Assembly: GCA_019119895.1 (NCBI GenBank)
Contig: DWWD01000046.1
Location: forward strand, 171,733 to 235,732
Length of the DNA stretch: 64,000 bases
From: Candidatus Anaerostipes avistercoris
GTDB lineage: Bacteria > Bacillota > Clostridia > Lachnospirales > Lachnospiraceae
Direction of reading: 5' to 3'
In this document: piece by piece, positions 41,250 through 51,417 of the stretch
How the letters are laid out: every line of letters starts with the position of its first letter
Numbering within the stretch: the stretch's first letter is position 1
Notes under the pieces: model-generated
What the model was told of the DNA's origin: nothing
The model's database searches: none
Seen by the model: the letters and a program-made list of their open reading frames with translations, nothing else
Program-made: the position numbers and the translations under genes

Positions 41250-42710
41250 ATGAGCAAAGTAAGAACCAGATTTGCACCGAGCCCGACGGGAAGGATGCAT
41301 GTAGGAAATTTAAGGACCGCGCTGTATGCGTATCTGATCGCCCGCCATGCCGGCGGTGATTTCATCCTGAGAATTGAGGATACGGATCAGGTAAGAAAAC
41401 AGGAAGGCGCGGAAGAGATTATCTATAACACGCTGGAAAAAGCAGGACTGAGCCATGATGAAGGCCCGGATAAAGACGGAGGAGTCGGTCCGTATGTCCA
41501 GAGTGAAAGACAGGCCCAGGGAATCTATCTGGAATATGCCAAAAAACTCATTAACAAAGGGGAAGCTTACTACTGCTTCTGCGATCAGGACCGCCTGGAC
41601 AGTCTGAAAGTGAAGTCCGGAGACGTCATGATCAGCCATTATGACAAGCATTGTCTGTCTCTGAGCGAGGAAGAAGTGCAGGAAAAACTGGCGGCAGGCG
41701 TGCCGTATGTCATACGTCAGAATAATCCGACAGAGGGAACGACTTCTTTTACCGATGAGATTTATGGAGAAATCACAGTCGATAATATCGAGCTGGATGA
41801 TATGATTCTGATCAAGTCCGACGGATATCCGACTTATAATTTTGCCAATGTGGTAGATGACCATCTGATGGGAATCACCCATGTAGTGAGAGGAAATGAA
41901 TACCTGTCTTCCACACCGAAGTATAATCGTCTCTATGACGCCTTTGGATGGGAAAAACCGGTTTATATCCACTGTCCGCTGATTACGGATGAAGAGCATC
42001 ATAAACTCAGCAAGAGAAAAGGACATTCATCTTTTGAAGATCTTCTGGACGAAGGATTTCTTCCGGAAGCCATTATTAACTTTGTGGCTCTGCTTGGATG
42101 GAGCCCGGGAGGAGAACAGGAAATCTTCTCTTTGAAAGAACTGGAAGAGATTTTTGATTATCATCATATGTCAAAAACACCGGCTGTGTTCGATATGAAG
42201 AAAATTTCATGGATGAACGGTGAATATATTAAGGCGATGGACTTTGACCGATTCAAAGAAATGGCACTGCCGATCGTAAAAGACGTGATTCACAGAGAGA
42301 TGAATTTCGATAAGATTCTGTCCATGGTAAAAACAAGGATCGAGCGTCTTACAGAAATTCCGGGACACATTGATTTCTTTGAGCAGGTGCCGGAATATGA
42401 TGTTTCCATGTATCAGCACAAAAAGATGAAGACAACGCCGGAGTCTTCCCTTCAGGTACTGAGAGAGATCGTTCCGGTCATTGAGAACCAGGAAGATTTT
42501 TCCAACGATGCTCTTTATGAAATGCTGGTTTCTTTCGCCAAGGAACATGGATATAAGAACGGATACGTTATGTGGCCGGTGCGCACAGCGGTTTCCGGAA
42601 AACAGATGACGCCGGGCGGCGCCACAGAACTTATGGAGCTTCTGGGCAAAGAAGAATCTCTCCGGAGGATTCAGGCAGCCATCCAAAAACTGGAGGCGTC
42701 AATTTCGTGA
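41250..42710 (+). CDS. gltX: Glutamate-tRNA ligase
   Basis: The 486-residue class Ib synthetase has the HIGH-type motif in [21 protein letters not shown] and the KMSKS-type motif [12 protein letters not shown]. The central ILRIEDTDQ and YCFCDQDRL segments match GltX. It charges tRNA(Glu), and in organisms lacking GlnRS also tRNA(Gln) prior to amidation. A separate promoter drives it. Its stop codon overlaps the GTG start of the helicase gene by 4 bp. Confidence 0.97.
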   Translation: MSKVRTRFAPSPTGRMHVGNLRTALYAYLIARHAGGDFILRIEDTDQVRKQEGAEEIIYNTLEKAGLSHDEGPDKDGGVGPYVQSERQAQGIYLEYAKKLINKGEAYYCFCDQDRLDSLKVKSGDVMISHYDKHCLSLSEEEVQEKLAAGVPYVIRQNNPTEGTTSFTDEIYGEITVDNIELDDMILIKSDGYPTYNFANVVDDHLMGITHVVRGNEYLSSTPKYNRLYDAFGWEKPVYIHCPLITDEEHHKLSKRKGHSSFEDLLDEGFLPEAIINFVALLGWSPGGEQEIFSLKELEEIFDYHHMSKTPAVFDMKKISWMNGEYIKAMDFDRFKEMALPIVKDVIHREMNFDKILSMVKTRIERLTEIPGHIDFFEQVPEYDVSMYQHKKMKTTPESSLQVLREIVPVIENQEDFSNDALYEMLVSFAKEHGYKNGYVMWPVRTAVSGKQMTPGGATELMELLGKEESLRRIQAAIQKLEASIS

Positions 42711-44560
42711 GCCGGTTAAGTCAGGCACAGAAAGAGGCGGTCACTCACAAAGACGGACCCATGATGGTGCTGGCCGGACCGGGATCCGGGAAAACCCTGG
42801 TTATTACAAAACGGGTGCAGTATCTGATTGGTCATTATAAAATACAGCCAGAGCACATTCTTGTGATTACCTTCACCAGAGCGGCAGCGGCAGAGATGAG
42901 AGAGAGGTTTCAAAGGCTGGCAGGGAGAGCTCTGCCGGTTTCCTTTGGAACCTTTCATTCTGTCTTCTTTATGATGCTCCGGCATGCCTATGGATACCGG
43001 GCTGAAAATATTCTTCCGGAGTCTAAAAAATACGATATGCTCCGGGAGATTCTGTATGACCGCCATATGGAGCTGGAAGACGAAGGTGATTTTATCCGGT
43101 CTGTGATCCAGGAAATCAGCCTGGTGAAAGGACAGATGATTTCCCTGGAATATTATTACAGCAGCTGCTGCGGAGACGAGGTATTCCGGGAATTGTACGA
43201 AGCATATGAGGAAAAACTCCACCGCAACCGGTGGATTGACTTTGATGACATCCTGATCTATACCTATGAACTGCTGAAAGAAAGAGAAGATATCCGGAGG
43301 GCATGGCAGCAGCGGTTTCCGTATATTCTGATCGACGAATTTCAGGATATCAATAAGGTGCAGTATGAGATCGTCAAAATGCTGGCAGAGCCGGAGAGAA
43401 ATCTGTTCATTGTCGGGGACGATGATCAGTCCATTTATAAATTCCGCGGAGCCCGGCCGGAGCTGATGCTGGGATTTCCCAAAGACTATCCGGAAGCAAA
43501 ACAGGTGATCTTAAATACCAATTTCCGGTCCGGAGAGGAAATCGTAACTTTGGCGGAGAACATCATCTGCCACAATCAGAAAAGATTTCCCAAAGAGATG
43601 AAAGCCTTTCAGGGAAAATGCCACCCGGTGGAAATCAGAAGATTTAAAGATCAGAGAGAAGAAAATAAACATATTGTCTATACAATCCGGGAGGAAATGG
43701 CAAAAAAACGTCCTCTCTCCCAGATCGCGGTCCTGACAAGGACCAATCAGGGACCGAGACAGCTGATCGGAGCGCTGATGGCATATAATATTCCATTTTG
43801 CATGAGAGATGCGGTGCCGAATCTTTTTGATCACTGGATCGCGAAAAATATGATCGATTATATGCGGCTTGCAATGGGAGACAGAAGAAGGAGTACTTTT
43901 CTGCGGGTCATGAACCGTCCGAAACGCTATATAAGCAGGGAATATCTGACAGATCCGCAGGTTTCTTTTGACGATCTGCTGGAGAAAACAAAAGACAAGC
44001 CGTGGCTGTATGACAATATTGAAGAGATGAAAGAGGATATCCGGATCCTTTCGAAGATGACGCCTGCGACGGCAATCACTTATATCCGAAAATCCATCGG
44101 ATACAATGCGTATATTTCTGAATACGCCAGGTTTCAGCGGATGCAGGAAGAAGAACTGATGCAGGTGCTGGAAGAACTTTTGGACAGCGCGAAAGGATTT
44201 GATACATATGAAGAATGGTTTGATCACATACGGGAATATACAGAGGAGTTAAACCGGCAGTCGAAAGAAAATCAGGCAGAAAAAAACGGCATTATTATCA
44301 GTACGATGCACAGTGCCAAGGGCCTGGAATTTGACAGAGTATTTCTACCCGATGTAAATGAGGATATCATCCCCCACAAAAAATCCATAAAAGAGGAAGA
44401 TGTGGAGGAAGAGAGGCGGATGTTTTACGTGGCGGCAACCCGTGCGCGGAAATATCTGCATGTATTTTCCGTAGAGAAGCTATATAATAAAGACAGCAGG
44501 GAATCCAGATTCCTGACAGAATTGGAAACGACAACAAAAAACCGGGAGGGACACATATGA
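42707..44560 (+). CDS. UvrD/Rep-family ATP-dependent DNA helicase
   Basis: I place the start at GTG 42707, within the gltX stop (GTGA) and 10 bp after GGAGG; 617 residues. SF1A motifs: Q motif [11 protein letters not shown], Walker [12 protein letters not shown], motif [13 protein letters not shown], motif [17 protein letters not shown], motif [19 protein letters not shown] and motif [20 protein letters not shown]. It unwinds DNA 3' to 5'. The protein is shorter than PcrA (736 residues at 61248) and lacks a Tudor-like C-terminus, so it is a second UvrD-type paralogue. Confidence 0.88.
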   Translation: MSRLSQAQKEAVTHKDGPMMVLAGPGSGKTLVITKRVQYLIGHYKIQPEHILVITFTRAAAAEMRERFQRLAGRALPVSFGTFHSVFFMMLRHAYGYRAENILPESKKYDMLREILYDRHMELEDEGDFIRSVIQEISLVKGQMISLEYYYSSCCGDEVFRELYEAYEEKLHRNRWIDFDDILIYTYELLKEREDIRRAWQQRFPYILIDEFQDINKVQYEIVKMLAEPERNLFIVGDDDQSIYKFRGARPELMLGFPKDYPEAKQVILNTNFRSGEEIVTLAENIICHNQKRFPKEMKAFQGKCHPVEIRRFKDQREENKHIVYTIREEMAKKRPLSQIAVLTRTNQGPRQLIGALMAYNIPFCMRDAVPNLFDHWIAKNMIDYMRLAMGDRRRSTFLRVMNRPKRYISREYLTDPQVSFDDLLEKTKDKPWLYDNIEEMKEDIRILSKMTPATAITYIRKSIGYNAYISEYARFQRMQEEELMQVLEELLDSAKGFDTYEEWFDHIREYTEELNRQSKENQAEKNGIIISTMHSAKGLEFDRVFLPDVNEDIIPHKKSIKEEDVEEERRMFYVAATRARKYLHVFSVEKLYNKDSRESRFLTELETTTKNREGHI

Positions 44561-45099
44561 GTGATAAGAGAATGACTCCGAGAGCCGGAGAATTTTACCG
44601 TCATTTTAAAAATAAACTGTATCAGATCATTACGGTAGCGGAACATTCGGAGACAGGAGAGAAACTGGTCATATATCAGGCACTGTATGGAAACTTTAAG
44701 GTTTTCGCAAGACCTCTTTCTATGTTTATGAGTGAAGTGGACAGGGACAAATATCCCCAGGCAGAACAGACCTGGCGTTTTGAAAAGGTCGGACAGGAGG
44801 AGCTGGTGGAACAGGAGACTCCGGTGGAAACACCGGCAGAGAAACAGGAACCGGATCAGGATCAGACAAGTTTAAGCTTTGAAGAAACCAATCCGCTTCT
44901 GGAGTTTCTGGATGCGCCGGATCACCAGAGCCGTCTGGACGTTCTGATCCGCTATAAGGATACGGTGTCTGAAGTGATGCTGGATTCCATGAGTCTGTCC
45001 ATGGACTGTGTTTTGAATGGACAGAGCAGAGAAGAAAAATATAATGAACTAGAAAAAATATTAAAGACGAAAGTCCATTACGAAAAAAAGCCCCGCTGA
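44557..45099 (+). CDS. DUF1653-domain protein
   Basis: The 180-residue protein has a DUF1653 domain at about residues 5-75 (RAGEFYRHFKNKLYQIITVAEHSETGE, VIYQALYGNFKVFARPLSMF), followed by an acidic Pro/Glu/Gln-rich linker and a helical C-terminal part. The function of this domain is unknown. It overlaps the helicase stop by 4 bp (ATGA) and is translationally coupled to it. The end of the gene contains the terminator of the convergent DUF1292 gene (as the last 5' AAAAAAAG of the + strand). Confidence 0.8.
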   Translation: MSDKRMTPRAGEFYRHFKNKLYQIITVAEHSETGEKLVIYQALYGNFKVFARPLSMFMSEVDRDKYPQAEQTWRFEKVGQEELVEQETPVETPAEKQEPDQDQTSLSFEETNPLLEFLDAPDHQSRLDVLIRYKDTVSEVMLDSMSLSMDCVLNGQSREEKYNELEKILKTKVHYEKKPR

Positions 45100-45139
45100 T
45101 TCCGGGACAGGCAGAACCTGACACAGGAGAAAGCAGGGC
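45083..45139 (-). terminator. Terminator of the DUF1292 gene, lying partly inside the DUF1653 gene
   Basis: Read on the - strand: GCCCTGCT (45139-45132) pairs with AGCGGGGC (45097-45090) with one G-T, followed by TTTTTTT (45089-45083). The last eight codons of the convergent gene carry half of it. Confidence 0.75.
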
Positions 45140-45155
45140 ATGACGGATACGATGT

Positions 45156-45473
45156 CTAGAATTCGGCGTCTTCCGGGGATTCCTCAATGATCTGATCGAG
45201 AGTTGATGTGACCAGTTCATATTCTTCGTCCGTCTGGATTTCGTCCAGTTCGAAGGATTCAGGATCATCACCGTCTTCGATGTAGCGGTAGAGGAGCAGA
45301 GCGGTATCTTCCGCATCATTTTCAAGTTCTTCCACTGGAACCAGGGCGATGTAAGTCATAGAACCGGCCTCGAAGATCGCGATTACCGCGCAGTCCATCA
45401 GGGTGCCGTCTTCCAGTTCCAGATGCAGGACAGGATTATCTTCTTCGATATAGTTATCTTCAAATTCACTCAT
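45156..45473 (-). CDS. DUF1292-domain protein
   Basis: The 105-residue acidic protein matches the DUF1292 (YrzB-like) pattern: VLHLELEDGTLMDCAVIAIFEAGSMTYIALVPV, separated by an acidic helix with ALLLYRYIEDGDD. The function is unknown; the family is confined mostly to Firmicutes. It is monocistronic with its own promoter on the - strand and a terminator. No signal or membrane segment. Confidence 0.88.
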   Translation of the reverse strand: MSEFEDNYIEEDNPVLHLELEDGTLMDCAVIAIFEAGSMTYIALVPVEELENDAEDTALLLYRYIEDGDDPESFELDEIQTDEEYELVTSTLDQIIEESPEDAEF

Positions 45474-45502
45474 ATTTATACCTCATTTCTACTGTTTTTT
45501 TC

Positions 45503-45531
45503 ACTATACTAAACCTCAGGGAAAAAAGCAA
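45503..45531 (-). promoter_or_regulatory. Promoter of the DUF1292 gene
   Basis: On the - strand TTGCTT (45531-45526), 17-bp spacer, TATAGT (45508-45503). Confidence 0.65.
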
Positions 45532-45565
45532 GAAAAGGACAGAGAAATCACAGAGAAGCGGTCAA

Positions 45566-45594
45566 TTGACAACGTATTTCTTCTATGATACGAT
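45566..45594 (+). promoter_or_regulatory. Promoter of the tandem AstE-like/purL unit
   Basis: TTGACA (45566-45571), 17-bp spacer, TACGAT (45589-45594). Confidence 0.75.
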
Positions 45595-45664
45595 ACGAGA
45601 AAAGCGGAGATTATAAGAAGAACCCGCGGCTTGAGATGAACAACAACAGAAAAGAGGCGTGAAG

Positions 45665-46603
45665 ATGATAGAAACAGTAGCATCTGTGAAGCTGCCGGTG
45701 GGAGAGCAGCTTAAGATTAAAAAAAATTCGCTTACGCCGGATCATATGGACGGGAATGAAAAAAGGATATGTCTGGTTTCAGGCATCTATGGAGATGAAC
45801 TGGGCGGACAGTATATCTGCGGAGAAATTATAAGGAGAATCAAGAAAGATTTTTCTCTGCTGTCCGGTATTGTCGATGTATATCCGGCGATCAATCCTCT
45901 GGGACTGGATGCCAGAACCCGGTCGGTGCCGATTACCAATATCGATTACAGTACAGTCTTTCCGGGAGATATTAACGGAGGAATGGAAGACTACACAGCG
46001 GCAAAGCTGGTGGAAGATATCAGGGGAGCATCTTGCTGTATTGATATCCATTCCAGTAATATTTTTCTGCAGGAAATACCCCAGGTCAGGATCAATGATG
46101 ATTACAGCGAAGAGCTTCTGCGGCTGTCAGGCCAGATGAACACTGATCTGGTATGGATCCATCCTTCTGCATCAGTTAATGAAGGCAGTCTGGCTTATAC
46201 GATGAATCAGATGGGAATCCCAACGCTGGTCACGGAATCCGGGGCTGCATTCCGTATCAAATATGATTTCTGTGAACAGATCATAGCGGGAATTTTCGCC
46301 GTTATGAAGGAGCTTGGTATTTGGAACGGTCCGGCACAGGCAAGAGAGAAAGTCCCGGTGATTCGGGAAGACGAAATCTATTATATGAACTGTGAGTCAA
46401 GCGGACTATTTGTATCACATAAAAAACTGAAAGATCATGTCCGCAGAGGAGATATCATTGGAACCATTTCCAATCCGCTTCTGGGAGCGGTGGAAGAGGA
46501 GATCATTGCGCCCTGTGACGGTGTCATTATGACACTCAGAGAACATCCGGGAGTTGCTGAAGGATCTCTGGTGGCAAGAATTATAGGAGGAAATCATTTA
46601 TGA
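45665..46603 (+). CDS. AstE/AspA-like (M14-type) deacylase homologue, first of two
   Basis: ATG 45665 follows AGAGG by 7 bp (an upstream GTG is too close); 312 residues. The succinylglutamate-desuccinylase/aspartoacylase fold is shown by SGIYGDELGGQ, YPAINPLGLDARTRSVP, CIDIHSSN and LVTESGAAFRI, with a C-terminal beta-barrel domain (GDIIGTISN, EEIIAPCDGVIM). The usual HGxE zinc motif reads IYGDE: Tyr42 replaces the zinc His, while Glu45 and His129 are kept. So the metal site may be altered or inactive. Probable partner of the next gene; substrate unknown. Confidence 0.75.
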   Translation: MIETVASVKLPVGEQLKIKKNSLTPDHMDGNEKRICLVSGIYGDELGGQYICGEIIRRIKKDFSLLSGIVDVYPAINPLGLDARTRSVPITNIDYSTVFPGDINGGMEDYTAAKLVEDIRGASCCIDIHSSNIFLQEIPQVRINDDYSEELLRLSGQMNTDLVWIHPSASVNEGSLAYTMNQMGIPTLVTESGAAFRIKYDFCEQIIAGIFAVMKELGIWNGPAQAREKVPVIREDEIYYMNCESSGLFVSHKKLKDHVRRGDIIGTISNPLLGAVEEEIIAPCDGVIMTLREHPGVAEGSLVARIIGGNHL

Positions 46604-47547
46604 AAAAAGAAATACTCTATTCGTTTTCCTCTTATCTGAGAAATGAATTTACGATTGAAGGATACCGGTTTGGAAAGCAGGGAGACGCGGCAGAACCCGC
46701 TGCATGCATTGTGGGCTCCATGCGGGGAAATGAATACCAGCAGCTGTACATCTGTTCTCTTCTGGTGAACCGGCTCAGGGGACTGGAGGAGACAGGAGCC
46801 ATTGTAGGAGACAATCAGATTCTGGTTGTCCCATGTGTGAATAATTTCTCCATGAACGTCCGAAGAAAATACTGGGTATCTGACAACAGTGACATTAACC
46901 GCCAGTTTCCGGGGAATTTTGATGGAGATACCACCAGCCGTCTGGCGGCTCATTTGTTTGATAAAACCAAAGGGTTCCGGTATGGGATTCATTTTCCGTC
47001 TTTTTACAGAAAAGGGGATTTTATTCCCCATGTGCGGATGCCTTCCACAGGGAAAGAGAGCGTAAGCCTTGCAAACTTGTTCGGACTTCCGTATGTGGTA
47101 ACCAGCAAACAGCGAAATTATGACAAAACAACGTTAAATTATAACTGGCAGATCAATGGAACCGATGCCTTTTCCATTTATTCCGGAGCGACGGGAAATC
47201 TGGACGAGGCTCTGGCAAAACAGGCAGTTTCAGCTGTCCTGAGATTTTTGACCAGAATGGGAATTTTAAAATATAATTGCCATAACGGGTATATTGCTAG
47301 TATTATAGAAGAAGAGGATATGGCGCAGGTAAGAACGAAAGCCGCGGGATTCTTCCGACGGTTCGTCGGAATTAATGAAGAAGTGCAGAGAGGGCAGATG
47401 CTGGGAGAGATCCTGGATCCTTATGAGGGAAACATACTGGCAGAAGTCCGATCCAGCGTCAACGGAATCGTATTTTATGCTGCAAACCAGCCGACAATAT
47501 TAGAAAATGCAACAGCATTTCAGATTATAAAAAAACTACATGAGTAA
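46600..47547 (+). CDS. AstE/AspA-like (M14-type) deacylase homologue, second of two
   Basis: The 315-residue protein starts within the previous stop (ATGA). It aligns with the first copy in layout: GSMRGNEYQQLYICS, VPCVNNFSMNVRRKYWVSDNSDIN with INRQFPGNFDGD, and GIHFPSFY, then the C-terminal barrel (GQMLGEILD, ILAEVRSSVNGIV). In the HGxE motif Arg42 replaces the zinc His, with Glu45 and His131 present. Both members of the pair thus lack the first zinc ligand at the same position. Its tight coupling to the partner suggests a hetero-oligomer. Function unknown; purL follows in the same direction. Confidence 0.72.
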   Translation: MKKEILYSFSSYLRNEFTIEGYRFGKQGDAAEPAACIVGSMRGNEYQQLYICSLLVNRLRGLEETGAIVGDNQILVVPCVNNFSMNVRRKYWVSDNSDINRQFPGNFDGDTTSRLAAHLFDKTKGFRYGIHFPSFYRKGDFIPHVRMPSTGKESVSLANLFGLPYVVTSKQRNYDKTTLNYNWQINGTDAFSIYSGATGNLDEALAKQAVSAVLRFLTRMGILKYNCHNGYIASIIEEEDMAQVRTKAAGFFRRFVGINEEVQRGQMLGEILDPYEGNILAEVRSSVNGIVFYAANQPTILENATAFQIIKKLHE

Positions 47548-47560
47548 ATGGGAGGAAACT

Positions 47561-50500
47561 ATGGGAAATGTTAGAAGAGTCTATGTCGAGAAGAAGAAAG
47601 ACTACGCTGTAAAAGCAAAAGAATTACTAGAAGAATTAAGACAGTATCTTGGACTTTCAATTGATGATCTCCGTATCCTGATTCGCTATGATATTGAAAA
47701 TCTTTCAGATGAAAGTTATCAGAAAGCACTGGGAACGGTGTTCAGTGAACCGCCGGTCGATGATGTCTACGAAGAGGAATTTCCGTGTGCAGAAGACGAA
47801 ATATCCTTTAGTGTAGAATATCTGCCGGGGCAGTTTGATCAGAGAGCGGATTCTGCGGAACAGTGCGTGAAACTTCTGAACGAGGAGGAAAATGCGATCA
47901 TCCGGAGTGCCACTACTTATGTAGTAAAAGGCAGCCTGTCTGAGGAACAGATGAAGGAAATCAAAGAATACTGCATCAATCCGGTTGATTCCAGAGAAAC
48001 TGATGAGGTAAAACCGGAGACTCTGGCCATGGATTTTGAGGAGCCGGAAGATGTGAAGATCGTAGATGGTTTCCAGGCTATGGGAGAAGAAGACCTAAAA
48101 GCATTGTATGATTCCCTGAATCTGGCAATGACATTTAAAGATTTCAAACATATCCAGAATTATTTTGCAGGTGAGGAAAAGAGAGATCCTTCCATGACAG
48201 AAATCAGGGTTCTGGATACTTACTGGTCTGACCACTGCCGTCATACTACATTTTCAACAGAACTTACGAAAATTGAATTCCAGGAAGGATATTTCCAGGC
48301 GCCGCTTAAGATGGCCTATGACCAGTATATGGCGGACCACGAAAGTATCTTTGCCGGAAGAGAAGATAAATTTGTCTGCCTGATGGATATGGCATTGATG
48401 GCAATGCGCCGTCTGAAAAAAGACGGAAAACTGGATAATATGGAAGAGAGTGATGAAATCAACGCCTGCAGCATCGTAGTTCCGGTTTCTGTGGATGGAG
48501 GAGAAGATGAAGAATGGCTCATCAGCTTTAAGAATGAAACACATAACCATCCGACGGAAATCGAACCATTTGGAGGGGCGGCTACATGTCTTGGAGGAGC
48601 GATCCGTGATCCTCTTTCCGGACGTGCTTATGTATACCAGGCAATGAGAGTGACCGGAGCGGCAGATCCCACCGTGCCTCTGAAAGACACATTAAAAGGA
48701 AAACTCCCGCAGAGAAAGATCGTAACAGGCGCAGCCCAGGGATACAGCTCTTATGGAAATCAGATCGGACTTGCCACCGGAATGGTAAATGAGATCTATC
48801 ATCCGGATTACGTGGCAAAACGTATGGAAATCGGCGCTGTTATGGGTGCGGCTCCGAGAAAGAATGTTGTCAGAGAAAGTTCTGATCCGGGCGATATTAT
48901 CATTCTTCTGGGCGGAAGAACAGGACGTGACGGCTGCGGAGGAGCGACCGGATCATCCAAAGTGCATACAGAAGAGTCCATTGAGACATGCGGCGCAGAG
49001 GTACAGAAAGGTAATCCGCCGACAGAGCGCAAAATTCAGAGACTGTTCCGCAGAGAGGAAGTCAGTCGTCTGATCAAGAAGTGCAATGACTTCGGAGCAG
49101 GCGGAGTATCTGTTGCCATTGGAGAGCTGGCAGATGGACTGACTGTAGATCTTGACAAGGTGCCGAAGAAATACGCAGGTCTGGACGGAACAGAACTGGC
49201 AATTTCAGAGTCTCAGGAGAGAATGGCAGTTGTTGTAGATCCAAAAGATGTGGATCAGTTCCTGGCTTATGCAGCAGAAGAGAATCTGGAAGCAGTTGCG
49301 GTAGCAACTGTAACAGAAGAGCCGAGACTGGTTCTGTCCTGGAGAGGAAAGGAAATCGTCAATATTTCCAGAGCATTCCTGGATACTAACGGAGCTCACC
49401 AGGAAACAGAAGTTTATGTAGAAATTCCACACCGTACAGAATCCTACTTTAAAGAGAAAGAGCAGGATATTCCGGAATCTTTCTATGAAGTCTGCCAGAA
49501 GACATTGTCTGACCTTAATGTCTGCTCCCAGAAAGGTCTGGTGGAAATGTTTGACAGCTCTATCGGAGCAGCAACTGTTACCATGCCTTATGGAGGAAAA
49601 TATCAGCTGACGCCGATTCAGACAATGATCGCGAAGCTTCCGATTTCAAAGGGAGAATCTAACACTGTTACGATGATGAGTTATGGATTCAATCCATATT
49701 TATCAAAATGGAGTCCATTCCACGGAGCTGTTTACGCAATTACAGAATCCATTGCGAAGATCGTCGCATCCGGTGGAAATTATAAGAAGATCCGACTTAC
49801 ATTCCAGGAATATTTCAAACGTCTGGGAGAAGACAAGGCACGCTGGGGACAGCCTGTAGCAGCTCTTCTGGGAGCATATCAGGCACAGATCGGATTCGGG
49901 CTTGCGTCCATCGGAGGAAAAGACAGTATGTCCGGTACATTCAATGATATTGATGTGCCTCCGACTCTGGTATCATTTGCCGTTGATGTGGCAAATGTGA
50001 AAAATGTGATCACTCCGGAATTGAAGAAGCCGGGAAATCGACTGGTCCGCATCTGCATTCCGACAGATTCCTATGATCTTCCGATTTATGTGGAAGTGAA
50101 GAAAATATACAAACAGATCCATAAGATGATCAAGAAAGGCTATATCAAATCCGCATATGCCATTGGCGCCGGCGGAACAATGGAAGCAGTTGCCAAAATG
50201 GCATTTGGTAATAAATACGGCGTGAGATTTGATGAGGAAGTAACGCTTTCCGATCTGACAGATCCGCGTTTTGGTTCTTTCGTCGTAGAAATGGATTCCA
50301 GAGATATTTATAAACTGGGAATCCCTGGTCTGCTTCTCGGAGAAGTCATCGACAAACCGGAATTTATCTTCGGTGAGGAGAAAGTCTCCATCGACGAAGC
50401 TGTCGAGATATGGAAAGAGCCGCTGGAAAGCGTATTCCCGACAAAATCCGAGGGAAACCAGGATACACTGAATATTTCCCGTCTGTATCAGAAGGGCAAA

Positions 50501-51325
50501 GTATACGTATGTAAGAATAAAGTCGCAAAACCGAAAGTATTCATTCCTGTATTCCCGGGAACCAACTGTGAATATGATTCCGCAAAAGCCTTTGAGACAG
50601 CAGGCGCGGACGTTATCACCAAAGTATTTAAGAACCTGGATGCACAGGGAATCCGCGACTCAGTGGATGTATTTGAAAAAGCGATCAAAGAATCCCAGAT
50701 CGTTATGTTCCCGGGCGGATTCAGCGCAGGTGATGAACCGGAAGGTTCTGCGAAATTCATTGCCGCCGCATTCAGAAATGAGAAATTAAAAGAAGCCGTG
50801 ATGGATCTCTTAGAGCAGAGAGACGGCCTTGTTCTCGGTATCTGCAACGGATTCCAGGCTCTGATCAAGCTGGGGCTGGTTCCGGAAGGAAAGATCACAG
50901 AACAGACAGCAGGTTCTCCGACCCTGACCATGAACCGGATCGGACGCCATGTATCAAAGGTTGCCTATACAAAAGTAGTATCTGATTTGTCACCATGGTT
51001 CAGCAAAGTGAATGTAGGAGATACCTTCAGCATTCCGATTTCTCATGGAGAGGGACGTTTTGTGGCTGATAATGATGTAATCGAGAAATTGTTTGCCAAT
51101 GGACAGGTTGCGACCCAGTACGTAGATCTGGGAGCAGATCCGACGATGGATGAAGATTACAATCCGAACGGCTCTTACTTCGCAATCGAAGGAATCACAA
51201 GTCCGGACGGAAGAGTCCTCGGTAAGATGGGACATTCTGAACGAAAAGGAATCCATGTCAGCGACAATATTTACGGAAACAAGGATCAGAAGATCTTCGA
51301 ATCCGGAGTAGAATATTTCAAATAG
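47561..51325 (+). CDS. purL: Phosphoribosylformylglycinamidine synthase, single-chain (PurL with PurQ domain)
   Basis: ATG 47561 lies 6 bp after GGAGG; 1254 residues, the length of the long fused type. It holds an N-terminal PurS-like part, two AIRS-type synthetase repeats (KNETHNHPTEIEPFGGAATCLGG within the first, SIGGKDSMSGTFND in the second) and a C-terminal glutaminase domain with GICNGFQALIKLGL (catalytic Cys), SHGEGRF (His-Glu). It makes FGAM from FGAR, ATP and glutamine in purine synthesis. No other pur gene and no purine riboswitch is seen here. A terminator follows. Confidence 0.95.
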   Translation: MGNVRRVYVEKKKDYAVKAKELLEELRQYLGLSIDDLRILIRYDIENLSDESYQKALGTVFSEPPVDDVYEEEFPCAEDEISFSVEYLPGQFDQRADSAEQCVKLLNEEENAIIRSATTYVVKGSLSEEQMKEIKEYCINPVDSRETDEVKPETLAMDFEEPEDVKIVDGFQAMGEEDLKALYDSLNLAMTFKDFKHIQNYFAGEEKRDPSMTEIRVLDTYWSDHCRHTTFSTELTKIEFQEGYFQAPLKMAYDQYMADHESIFAGREDKFVCLMDMALMAMRRLKKDGKLDNMEESDEINACSIVVPVSVDGGEDEEWLISFKNETHNHPTEIEPFGGAATCLGGAIRDPLSGRAYVYQAMRVTGAADPTVPLKDTLKGKLPQRKIVTGAAQGYSSYGNQIGLATGMVNEIYHPDYVAKRMEIGAVMGAAPRKNVVRESSDPGDIIILLGGRTGRDGCGGATGSSKVHTEESIETCGAEVQKGNPPTERKIQRLFRREEVSRLIKKCNDFGAGGVSVAIGELADGLTVDLDKVPKKYAGLDGTELAISESQERMAVVVDPKDVDQFLAYAAEENLEAVAVATVTEEPRLVLSWRGKEIVNISRAFLDTNGAHQETEVYVEIPHRTESYFKEKEQDIPESFYEVCQKTLSDLNVCSQKGLVEMFDSSIGAATVTMPYGGKYQLTPIQTMIAKLPISKGESNTVTMMSYGFNPYLSKWSPFHGAVYAITESIAKIVASGGNYKKIRLTFQEYFKRLGEDKARWGQPVAALLGAYQAQIGFGLASIGGKDSMSGTFNDIDVPPTLVSFAVDVANVKNVITPELKKPGNRLVRICIPTDSYDLPIYVEVKKIYKQIHKMIKKGYIKSAYAIGAGGTMEAVAKMAFGNKYGVRFDEEVTLSDLTDPRFGSFVVEMDSRDIYKLGIPGLLLGEVIDKPEFIFGEEKVSIDEAVEIWKEPLESVFPTKSEGNQDTLNISRLYQKGKVYVCKNKVAKPKVFIPVFPGTNCEYDSAKAFETAGADVITKVFKNLDAQGIRDSVDVFEKAIKESQIVMFPGGFSAGDEPEGSAKFIAAAFRNEKLKEAVMDLLEQRDGLVLGICNGFQALIKLGLVPEGKITEQTAGSPTLTMNRIGRHVSKVAYTKVVSDLSPWFSKVNVGDTFSIPISHGEGRFVADNDVIEKLFANGQVATQYVDLGADPTMDEDYNPNGSYFAIEGITSPDGRVLGKMGHSERKGIHVSDNIYGNKDQKIFESGVEYFK

Positions 51326-51338
51326 AGGATAAATTCAG

Positions 51339-51380
51339 GAGATGCAGACCCGGCCGGAGTCCGCATCTCTTTTCTTTTTC
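51339..51380 (+). terminator. Terminator after purL
   Basis: GAGATGC (51339-51345) pairs with GCATCTC (51363-51369), with further GA/TC pairing inside, followed by TTTTCTTTTTC. Confidence 0.85.
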
Positions 51381-51417
51381 CGTATGGAAGAAGCAGGACG
51401 GCAGGAGGTTTCGGCTG

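Noticed and set aside
42572..42706. N-terminal extension of the UvrD-like helicase inside gltX
   Set aside because: The added residues are a frame shadow of the end of gltX; the Q motif starts right after GTG 42707.
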